Below are positions 55,101-60,649 of a stretch of 60,649 nucleotides of DNA, in pieces (within the stretch, counting starts at the first letter, position 1; each line of letters starts with the position of its first letter). Source of the DNA: Bacillota bacterium (GTDB taxonomy: Bacteria > Bacillota > Clostridia > Christensenellales > CAG-138); the NCBI GenBank assembly GCA_016286445.1, contig JAEESS010000008.1, positions 1 to 60,649 of the forward strand, given 5' to 3'. A model generated the notes under the pieces. It made no database searches. It was not told the DNA's origin and was given only the letters and a program-made list of their open reading frames with translations. The translations under genes and the position numbers were made by a program.

Positions 55101-55628
55101 GATACCTCTGCGGCAGCCTTTGAGCTGGTGACCGAAGCGCCGGATAGTTGGGAAGGCAGCTACGTCATCACATACGGCAAGACCGACGCAATGACCGTCC
55201 TCAAAGGCGTTGCCGGCACCAAGAAGCTTGAGACCGCGAAGGCGGGCGCCTGTGCCGCGTTCAATACGACCGGCATGGCGCTCAACGGCGAGACGCTGGA
55301 GAACGTAACGAACGACTACATCTTCACGATCGCTGCGGCGGGTGACAAGTTCACCGTGCAGAACGTCGCGACCGGCTCGTATCTCGCAAGCCGCGGTGGG
55401 TATCTGTACAGCTACAAGACCAACACGGCAAGCTACAACCGCTGGACCTTCGCGATCGCCGAAGGCACCGTGGACGCCACGAACGCGGCAAGCACGAAGC
55501 TTCCGCACCTCGGCTTCAACACGTCGAAGAACTACTTTGCGATCAGCCGCACCGCTGTTCCGGAGATCTGCTTCTGGAAGATGGGTGGCGTGACCGAGAC
55601 CACGACCTATACCACGGTCATCGGCTGA
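52107..55628 (+). CDS. Large secreted papain-family cysteine protease with repeated C-terminal domains
   Basis: 1173 residues. Signal peptide (cut near AFA-EGT). Papain (C1A) domain ~80-345 with the full active site: Q101 and C107 in VKNQNPYGSCWAHAAM, H284 in WSNHAITIVGWDD, N315 in CKNSWGTSYF. A jelly-roll 'lectin-like' domain usually found after such proteases follows (~350-540). Then come an InlB-B-type segment (GWTTAEIAETTAEPEFYAPG), a duplicated ~130-residue domain (around 680-850 and 1005-1165), and between them a module with CTECG and CTVCG knuckles. No wall anchor is seen. A 1238-codon open frame on the opposite strand is a by-product of codon bias. Confidence 0.9.
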   Translation: MNRTTKKLLAVFLAAIMILALLPAAAFAEGTRRGPGRLSDEQLKTGYIATPDHGTRAVSDAYVRGDMETYYRLSGIQPTRDTLPSSYNSNTLGYVTSVKNQNPYGSCWAHAAMASVESYMIKHGIEVGSTGSAATTSLNLSETQHCFFNYSSAYDAEGMLTGDKTTLLGSDGCLDSGGNGEMSAYTLQSWVGAASESDASALQYSKASTVASSGLDSKYSYQYDICHVQNSEWIPGTDIEGIKRAIMEYGAGNISYYETGNAYTYTCTIDTTSQDSSSHKWSNHAITIVGWDDSIAASRFSPNKPSSSGAWICKNSWGTSYFSQGYTYISYEDTTVLEGYIYFYDAEPIDNYDHNYQYDGTCNPVPYGSGNRTGFANNTKVANVFTAKGSESLEAVGFCSWDEALSYTLEIYKNPTTGNPSSGTLMTTQTGTLTYSGYYTITLDNPVALAAGDTFSVVFTQNVPVADDAGKYVHTPYDANFYDTSVVSWAKWEHANHGNTSYYKEPNGSWTDCPDNGDYRIKAYTKDVSFTVTAVSNNTAWGTVSVNGTKITATPAAGYYVSDYEVVSGTATATINGNIINVAPSTDCTIRIIFAPKPTYTVNYRSIGSSEGSVSAQIYDVINLPTSVSNVPSDWTFIGWTTAEIAETTAEPEFYAPGAEYTVTANATLYALFTRTEGTGDLIYRLVNDNLSDWSGNYVITYAKDTGMYVLKTASKDQRIETTSAGQSITYANSGITLDGEVLRNVGSDYVFAFAKNGNYYTIKNDGTGYWIGTQSTYLHNMQSYQSEYSDWNIEYDLYNICMKISNVASTQYTYLVKGSNSYFVVNTGYTTNKTQVWKEEVEGITYYNSNPAAPHTHTYGDWTSNNDGTHSHSCTECGDIVTESCTYNDVVTAPTATEQGYTTHTCTVCGYSFVDSYTDALGYTVTFSVPAGVTAPAAMNCQAGASITLPTVTAPAGYTFLGWVTEDYNNVATLPEVLTGSYSATADITLKALFSHTDTSAAAFELVTEAPDSWEGSYVITYGKTDAMTVLKGVAGTKKLETAKAGACAAFNTTGMALNGETLENVTNDYIFTIAAAGDKFTVQNVATGSYLASRGGYLYSYKTNTASYNRWTFAIAEGTVDATNAASTKLPHLGFNTSKNYFAISRTAVPEICFWKMGGVTETTTYTTVIG

Positions 55629-55645
55629 TTCATCGGTAAACATAA

Positions 55646-55680
55646 AAGCGCTGTCCCGAACGGGACGGCGCTTTTGTTTT
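55646..55680 (+). terminator. Terminator of the papain-family gene
   Basis: AAGCGCTGTCCC pairs with GGGACGGCGCTT (one G-T pair) around a short loop, then TTGTTTT. Confidence 0.88.
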
Positions 55681-55691
55681 GCCCGCGGGCG

Positions 55692-55720
55692 TTGAAAAGG
55701 GATCTGCAATATGGTATAAT
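55692..55720 (+). promoter_or_regulatory. Sigma-A promoter of the APH-like gene
   Basis: TTGAAA (55692-55697), 17 bases, TATAAT (55715-55720). Confidence 0.82.
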
Positions 55721-55748
55721 AAAAGTTAGGGAAAAAGGAGGTCTGCAT

Positions 55749-56801
55749 ATGGAAACACAATGGACGCCGGATGCCGTGCTGTCGCAGTTTGGCTTGTTAG
55801 CGTCTAAAGGAGAGCCGACCGTTTTTCTGCATGAGGAAGACGAGGACGGATATTTCAAGCATATCATCGGCGTCACAACGACGGACGGTCGGCGCCTTGT
55901 GTTGAAATTATGCCACGAATTTCTGGACGGCGAGCTGCCCGAGCTTTCCGCAGAGCGGGATATCAAGGAAAAGCAATGCGCGTTTGCCTCCTTCTTACGC
56001 GAAAACGGCATTCTGACGCCGCGCTTCTACCGTTCGGACGGACATTTCTGTTTGGAAACCGCCTGTTCGGGCGTTCCCTGCGTCGCGACCGTTGAGGAAT
56101 ATTGCGGCGAGGAGATCCGTGAGATCACGGAGCCGCTTGCCTTCCGGATCGGCGCGCTGGTCGCACAAATCCACATGCTGTCTCTGGCGCACGGGTATCG
56201 GATCGGCTGCGGCACGCTGTTTTCCGCTGCGGAACAGAACGACGTTGACTGCATGGATCGGTTTTTGACGCTTGCAAAGTCCGACGGGATCGATCCGTCC
56301 CTTTTGGCGCAGATCGAAACGCACATCGAACGAAAACGCGCCGCGCTGACCGCCGAATGGGATACGCTGCCGAAGTCCGCCGTGCAGGGCGATATATCGA
56401 TCAACAATCTGATCGACACGCCGGAGGGGCTGCTCGTATTCGACTATAACAACGCGGGCGACGTGGTCCTCGTCTCCGACCTTGTTTTGGAGGGGCTTCT
56501 GACCGCATATGAAATGGATCTTCCGGAAAACGTACCCGCATCATATCGCGAACGGCTGTTCCCGGCTTTTCTTGACGGCTATCTGTCCGTTCGGGAGCTG
56601 ACGGAGGCAGAGCAGCGTATCGGCTGGGAGATCTATACGCTGTACCATGCGCTTTGGTTTACACGCATCGTTTACAACGAGGATTCTCTTGAAAAGCGGC
56701 TGCAGCGCAACGACTATGACGGCGCAAACACGCTGCTGCGCCGTATGCTTGAAGATATCACGGAGCCGGACGACGGCAGATTCGCCCGCAGACCGGCATG
56801 A
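55749..56801 (+). CDS. Aminoglycoside-phosphotransferase-like kinase
   Basis: 350 residues from ATG 55749, behind AAGGAGG. Kinase-like fold of the APH/choline kinase group: N-lobe lysine in RLVLKLCHEFLDGE, catalytic loop AVQGDISINNL with the Asp and Asn, and the metal-binding DYNNAGDV in place of the common DFE/D. The usual HGD is QGD here. Substrate unknown. Such proteins phosphorylate small molecules as often as antibiotics, and nothing here marks a resistance gene. rarA follows after 35 bases. Confidence 0.78.
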   Translation: METQWTPDAVLSQFGLLASKGEPTVFLHEEDEDGYFKHIIGVTTTDGRRLVLKLCHEFLDGELPELSAERDIKEKQCAFASFLRENGILTPRFYRSDGHFCLETACSGVPCVATVEEYCGEEIREITEPLAFRIGALVAQIHMLSLAHGYRIGCGTLFSAAEQNDVDCMDRFLTLAKSDGIDPSLLAQIETHIERKRAALTAEWDTLPKSAVQGDISINNLIDTPEGLLVFDYNNAGDVVLVSDLVLEGLLTAYEMDLPENVPASYRERLFPAFLDGYLSVRELTEAEQRIGWEIYTLYHALWFTRIVYNEDSLEKRLQRNDYDGANTLLRRMLEDITEPDDGRFARRPA

Positions 56802-56836
56802 CACGCTTTTAACGACCTTTCAAAAAGGAGGTTGCC

Positions 56837-58162
56837 ATGAACGAGCAGCAAACGCTTTTGAACGCGGCGCTCAGAGAGCCGCTTGCGGCGCGCTTGCGTC
56901 CCGAAACGATCGACGAGGTCGTAGGGCAAACACATCTCATCGGACCGAACCGGATCCTTCGCCGCATCATCGAGCAGGACGCGGTTTCTTCCATGATCTT
57001 CTGGGGACCGCCGGGCGTCGGCAAGACGACGCTTGCGCATGTGATCGCAAACCAGACAAAGGCGAAATTCATCAATTTCTCCGCGGTCACCAGCGGCATC
57101 AAGGAGATCCGCACCGTGATGCAGCAGGCGGACGAAAACCGGATGTTCGGCGAAAAGACGATCGTATTCGTCGACGAGATCCATCGTTTCAACAAGGCAC
57201 AGCAGGACGCGTTTCTGCCGTTTGTGGAAAAGGGCAGCATCATTCTGATCGGCGCAACCACCGAAAACCCGTCCTTCGAGGTCAACGGCGCGCTCCTTTC
57301 CCGCTGCAAGGTCTTTGTTCTGAAAGCGCTTTCGGAGGACGATCTCTTTGCGCTTCTGCGCCGCGCGATCGAAAGTCCGAAGGGCTTCGGAAATCAAAAG
57401 GTCGAGATCACCAACGACGTTCTTCGCATGATCGCGGCGTTTGCGAACGGCGACGCACGGACCGCGCTTTCTACGCTTGAGATGGCGGTGCTGAACGGCG
57501 ATTACGACGACGGTGTGATGAAGGTCTCGGTCGATACCGTCGAACAGTGCACCTCGAAAAAATCGCTTCTGTACGACAAGACAGGGGAGGAGCATTATAA
57601 TCTGATCTCCGCGCTGCACAAATCGATGCGCAATTCCGATCCGGACGCCGCGGTCTACTGGCTCGCGCGGATGCTTGAAGCGGGCGAGGACCCGATCTAT
57701 ATTGCGCGACGCGTGACGCGCTTTGCAAGCGAGGACGTCGGCCTTGCCGATCCGCGCGCTCTGGAGCTTGCGGTTGCGGCGTTTCAGGCGTGTCACCTGA
57801 TTGGCATGCCGGAATGCTCCGTGCATCTGACGCAGGCCGTCGTATACCTGTCGCTTGCGCCGAAGTCGAACGCCCTCTATATGGCGTACGAAAACGCGAA
57901 ACGCGACGCGGTCACGCAGCTTGCGGAGCCCGTGCCGCTGCACATCCGCAACGCGCCGACCAGGCTCATGAAAGAGCTCGGCTACGGCAAGGGCTATCAG
58001 TACGCGCACGATACCGTCGACAAGCTGACCGATATGCGGTGTCTTCCCGATTCGCTGCTCGGCAAGGTGTATTATGAGCCGACCGGGCAGGGGCTGGAAA
58101 GCCGCTTCAAGGAACGGCTCGAACAGATCAAAGCGTGGAAGGCCGCGCAGGAAAAGAAATAA
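56837..58162 (+). CDS. rarA: Replication-associated recombination protein A (RarA/MgsA)
   Basis: 441 residues. AAA+ ATPase related to the clamp-loader group; acts at stalled forks. Seen: RPETIDEVVGQTHL, Walker A WGPPGVGKTT (57-64), Walker B VDEIHRFNK (113-116), sensor 1 GATTENPSFE, SRCKVF (arginine finger region), and the C-terminal tetramer/DNA-binding part (YWLARMLEAGEDP, ASEDVGLADP). ATG 56837 has AAGGAGG. Complete length for the family. Confidence 0.95.
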   Translation: MNEQQTLLNAALREPLAARLRPETIDEVVGQTHLIGPNRILRRIIEQDAVSSMIFWGPPGVGKTTLAHVIANQTKAKFINFSAVTSGIKEIRTVMQQADENRMFGEKTIVFVDEIHRFNKAQQDAFLPFVEKGSIILIGATTENPSFEVNGALLSRCKVFVLKALSEDDLFALLRRAIESPKGFGNQKVEITNDVLRMIAAFANGDARTALSTLEMAVLNGDYDDGVMKVSVDTVEQCTSKKSLLYDKTGEEHYNLISALHKSMRNSDPDAAVYWLARMLEAGEDPIYIARRVTRFASEDVGLADPRALELAVAAFQACHLIGMPECSVHLTQAVVYLSLAPKSNALYMAYENAKRDAVTQLAEPVPLHIRNAPTRLMKELGYGKGYQYAHDTVDKLTDMRCLPDSLLGKVYYEPTGQGLESRFKERLEQIKAWKAAQEKK

Positions 58163-58227
58163 ACGAGATCTGCAACGAAATATACGGAAGAGATAAAAGA
58201 TCCTTTCATCCGTCAGTTGACGCCGAC

Positions 58228-58258
58228 AGCTTCCCCATCCTGAGGGGGAAGCTTTTTT
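58228..58258 (+). terminator. Terminator of rarA
   Basis: AGCTTCCCC (58228-58236) and GGGGAAGCT (58245-58253), followed by T-run. The stem resembles the CCTTCCCC/GGGGAAGG hairpin at 14345, with related flanks (CATCCGTCA). Confidence 0.85.
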
Positions 58259-58355
58259 GTTGCGTATGATACGCCTTTCCCGTGAGCGGGAAACGGGATG
58301 AAGTTTGCATCAGCTCGTATTCCGTACAAATTGGTGAAGCGTCAAGAAGCGACAA

Positions 58356-58382
58356 ATTCCCTTGCAGAATCTGCAAGGGAAT
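58356..58382. repeat. Perfect 12-bp inverted repeat
   Basis: ATTCCCTTGCAG (58356-58367), loop AAT approximately, CTGCAAGGGAAT (58371-58382). No T-tract. Similar plan to 10834-10855. A smaller hairpin TTTCCCG/CGGGAAA lies at 58276-58293. The rest of 58163-58445 holds no gene. Confidence 0.75.
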
Positions 58383-58394
58383 CGTTTACAGACG

Positions 58395-58430
58395 GAAAAG
58401 CGCCTCTCCCGCACTGGGAGAGGCGCTTTG
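58395..58430 (-). terminator. Terminator of the repeat/phosphoesterase-like gene
   Basis: On the minus strand AAAGCGCCTCTCCC and GGGAGAGGCGCTTT form a perfect 14-bp stem around a 5-base loop, followed by TTTTCC. A short T-run but a very stable stem. Confidence 0.8.
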
Positions 58431-58445
58431 ATTCTATGCTGTCGC

Positions 58446-60649
58446 TCAGAACAGATCTTCGAATCTGAATGCATCCGCATCCGGCTTGGTTTCATCATAC
58501 GTGAACGCCTTGCCTGTGGCTGCATCGACCGTGTCGAACTTGACCGTATTCGTATCCGGATCGATCTTCACGATTCTGACGATGCCGAGACCGTTCTCTT
58601 CGTCCGCAGCGTAGTTGAACATCGCAACCGCAACCTTGCGCTCTCCATAGGTCATTTCCTTATGGAATGCGCCGTCCGCGTTGCCGCAGAGGATCATGCA
58701 GACATTCTCGTTGTCCTTCACGATCTTCTCCTCGATCAGCTTGCCGAACGCCGTCAGCTCGCCTGCCGCATCCATGTAATCGTTGACAAGCAGGATCACA
58801 TGATCGCCGCTGCGCGATGCAATCGCGTTATTGACGAAGCTGAGCCACTTCTCTTCGCGTTCCTTCTCCTCGTCGGTCTCCGCGATCTTCTGGTAGCCGA
58901 TACCGACAACCAGTACCTTCTTATCTGCGAATCTGCGGAACCAGATGGAGTTGTCCTCGAAGGTCGTCGTGTTGCTGTTCAGCTTGGCTGCGAGATACGC
59001 GTCGTAGCTCATCTCATCGCCGTTGACGTCCTTCGTACCTGCAACGCTGAAGAACTGCTTTCTGAGACCGCTCAGAATGTTCTTTGCGGAGGTCCATGCC
59101 GCTTCGTTGTCGAACGCGTCGACCACGTTACCGGTGCTGACCACTGCATCGAGCTTGCCGGTCTTGTTCGCATAGTCGACGATCGTCTTGAACGCATCGT
59201 CATATGCGCCTTCACCCTTCAGCAGCAGGTCGGATACCCACAGCAGCGAGAATCCCTCATCGGGCAGCGGTACGATCTCGAACGTGCCTTCCGTAATCGT
59301 GATGTTGTAGTTCGATGCAGCGAATGCGGTTCTTGCGATGCCGATATTGCCGCCGAGTACATTCATGACCGCGCATCTGCCGATCTCTCTGATGATCGTC
59401 TTGGTGCCGACCTCGCCATGGATCGCGTAGGTGCCGACGTCTTCGCCCTCATCACGGAAGATCTTGATGAGATCTGCCGGGATCGTTTCGCCTTCCACAA
59501 GTCCTTCAACCGTGAAGGTGAATTCGGGATCATCGGTGCCGTAGTACTTCCAAGCGTCGTTGATCGTGATCGTCAGATCCTTCGGCAGGACCGTCAGCGT
59601 GTAGCCGTCCTTCACGACGTCTTCGTACGCCGGATGGGTTGCCTTGATCGAGAACGTCGTCGTGCCGACTTCCGTGCGGCTCGGTGCCGTGGTGGTCCAC
59701 GTTGCGCCGCCGTCGGTGCTGTACCAGACCGTGGAGCCTGCTGCCGTCGCCGTTGCGGTCAGGGTATGTGCCTTGCCGTCGTAGATGACCGTGATGCTTC
59801 CGGATTCAACATCCATTGTCTCGTCGTCATCGCCGGGTTCCGGATCGATGTCGTTGTCGTTGCGCTTCTTGGTCGGGTCTTCGACTTCAGCCTGCGCCGT
59901 GACGCTGTCGCCGTCCGGATCGGTTGCCGTTGCTTTCGCAATGTTCTTAACGCTGCCCGCAACAACGTCGTCCGCGATGACTGCGTATGCCTTCGATTCG
60001 AAGCTCTTGCTTTCGTTCGGCGCCAGGGACGCAATCGTCCAGGTATCACCCGTGAGCTCATCCACGATCGTGACATTCGTCAGCGTGACATTGCCTTCGT
60101 TCGTTGCCGTGATCTTGTAGGTGATCTCCTCGTCGAGGACGTACTTCTCATCCGCCGGCGTGGAAGTGGTTTCCTTGGTCAGCGTCAGCTTCGCGTCCTT
60201 CGTTTCAACCGGTTCGGGATCTTCGCCCGGATCGACCGGTACATCAGGATCATCCGGATCGGGGCTCGTGCCCGTTGCCGTTGCGACGTTCACAACTTCG
60301 CCGTTGAGGATGTCCGCTTCGGTCACCACGTGCTCTGCGGTGAACTCTTCGCTTGCACCCGGTGCGAGGCTCGCGATCGTCCACTCGTCGCCCGTCAGTT
60401 CGTCGGTGACGGTGATGTCCGTGATCGTCAGGTTGCCGTCGTTCGTTACCGTGATCTTGTAGGTGATCGTCTCGCCCAGCGCGTACGTCTCGCCGTTTGC
60501 CGGAGTGGATGTCGTCTCCTTCGTGATCGTGATGTGACCGTTCGGCTCATCCGTCGGTTCCGGATCCTCGCCCGGATCGACCGGTACGTCAGGATTCTCA
60601 GGATCGGGGCTGTCGCCCGTCGCAGTCGCGACGTTCACAACTTCGCCCG
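58446..60649 (-). CDS. Large secreted repeat protein ending in a degenerate metallophosphoesterase domain (5' end outside the window)
   Basis: 734 residues visible; the frame stays open past 60649, so the apparent GTG at 60638 is not the start. First come repeats of 115 residues (345 bp) with DUF11/CARDB-like pattern (ITYKITVTNDGNLTITDITV, WTIASLAPG) and acidic DPD/VPVDPGEDPEP linkers. An MBG-like domain and an Ig-like part follow. The last ~270 residues match the layout of secreted calcineurin-like phosphoesterases but each metal motif is altered: DxH reads SDL, GDxxD reads GNVVD, GNHD reads GTKD, the next His is Asn (VNDY) and GHxH reads GNAD. The fold seems kept while the active site is lost. 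No anchor is seen at the C-terminus. Confidence 0.8.
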   Translation of the reverse strand, partial: GEVVNVATATGDSPDPENPDVPVDPGEDPEPTDEPNGHITITKETTSTPANGETYALGETITYKITVTNDGNLTITDITVTDELTGDEWTIASLAPGASEEFTAEHVVTEADILNGEVVNVATATGTSPDPDDPDVPVDPGEDPEPVETKDAKLTLTKETTSTPADEKYVLDEEITYKITATNEGNVTLTNVTIVDELTGDTWTIASLAPNESKSFESKAYAVIADDVVAGSVKNIAKATATDPDGDSVTAQAEVEDPTKKRNDNDIDPEPGDDDETMDVESGSITVIYDGKAHTLTATATAAGSTVWYSTDGGATWTTTAPSRTEVGTTTFSIKATHPAYEDVVKDGYTLTVLPKDLTITINDAWKYYGTDDPEFTFTVEGLVEGETIPADLIKIFRDEGEDVGTYAIHGEVGTKTIIREIGRCAVMNVLGGNIGIARTAFAASNYNITITEGTFEIVPLPDEGFSLLWVSDLLLKGEGAYDDAFKTIVDYANKTGKLDAVVSTGNVVDAFDNEAAWTSAKNILSGLRKQFFSVAGTKDVNGDEMSYDAYLAAKLNSNTTTFEDNSIWFRRFADKKVLVVGIGYQKIAETDEEKEREEKWLSFVNNAIASRSGDHVILLVNDYMDAAGELTAFGKLIEEKIVKDNENVCMILCGNADGAFHKEMTYGERKVAVAMFNYAADEENGLGIVRIVKIDPDTNTVKFDTVDAATGKAFTYDETKPDADAFRFEDLF

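Noticed and set aside
52044-55760. 1238-codon open frame on the minus strand
   Set aside because: It lies opposite the papain-family gene, which has a signal peptide, a complete active site and a ribosome site; the minus-strand protein is a Val/Arg/Asp-rich composition artefact of GC-rich codons.
55749-56801. Antibiotic-resistance kinase
   Set aside because: Only the general APH-like fold is visible, with QGD in place of HGD; nothing ties it to an antibiotic.
60627-60649. Start codon (GTG at 60638) for the last gene
   Set aside because: The codons further upstream continue the repeat (GEVVNVATAT as in the next repeat), so the gene enters from outside the window.

Overview
The window is about 60.6 kb of GC-rich, densely packed Gram-positive chromosome. 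The sequence suggests an obligately anaerobic, gut-type member of the Clostridia (Bacillota). Supporting signs are a class III (oxygen-sensitive) ribonucleotide reductase with its radical-SAM activase, a split glycine decarboxylase (gcvPA/gcvPB) behind a tandem glycine riboswitch, the order pth-mfd-foldase lipoprotein, lipobox lipoproteins, LCP and teichoic-acid-type export genes, and large secreted proteins with BspA-type LRR, FN3 and papain modules. I cannot name a genus. No tRNA, rRNA, CRISPR array, transposase or prophage gene was seen.

Layout. 1-836: 5' part of glgB (minus). 1037-8328 (plus): M23-like protein, pth, mfd, PrsA/SurA-like lipoprotein, zinc-ribbon membrane protein. 8386-14189 (minus): polysaccharide deacetylase lipoprotein, trxB, nrdD with a fused redoxin domain, two NrdR boxes, nrdG. 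14190-17146: hairpin-rich spacers around a DUF4037/TPR pair and a zinc-ribbon membrane protein. 17357-24947 (plus): a small membrane protein, a DUF937 protein with a histone-H1-like tail, a C39-like protease and a BspA-type LRR protein that share their C-terminal half, a patatin-like lipase and a GntR regulator. 25240-31093 (minus): two membrane proteins, then an operon yitT / M20 dipeptidase / response regulator / histidine kinase. 31296-31715: DUF4234 protein.

31763-44636 (all minus) is a cell-surface glycopolymer region. One long, mostly overlapping operon starts with an undecaprenyl-phosphate sugar transferase and continues with an epimerase, a GT2, a TagF-like glycerophosphotransferase, a TagG/TagH-type ABC exporter, a second GT2, a 986-residue fusion of polysaccharide pyruvyl transferase with a MenD-like thiamine-diphosphate enzyme, and a second epimerase. 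Downstream lie a phosphodiester-glycosidase lipoprotein, a 35-residue membrane peptide and an LCP ligase. The inferred logic is: build a lipid-linked glycan, decorate it with glycerol phosphate and probably pyruvate-derived groups, export it, and attach it to peptidoglycan.

45152-51840 (plus): gcvT-gcvH-gcvPA-gcvPB-lplA-lpdA, a complete glycine cleavage operon with lipoate loading and E3, under riboswitch control. 52107-58162 (plus): a secreted papain-family protease, an APH-like kinase and rarA. 58446-60649 (minus): the C-terminal 734 residues of a secreted repeat protein that ends in what looks like a catalytically dead metallophosphoesterase.

The most unusual items are the pyruvyl transferase/ThDP fusion, the dead phosphoesterase, arrays of mini-hairpins whose stems differ but always pair, a class III reductase with its own fused redoxin, and a very small membrane protein inside the LCP operon.
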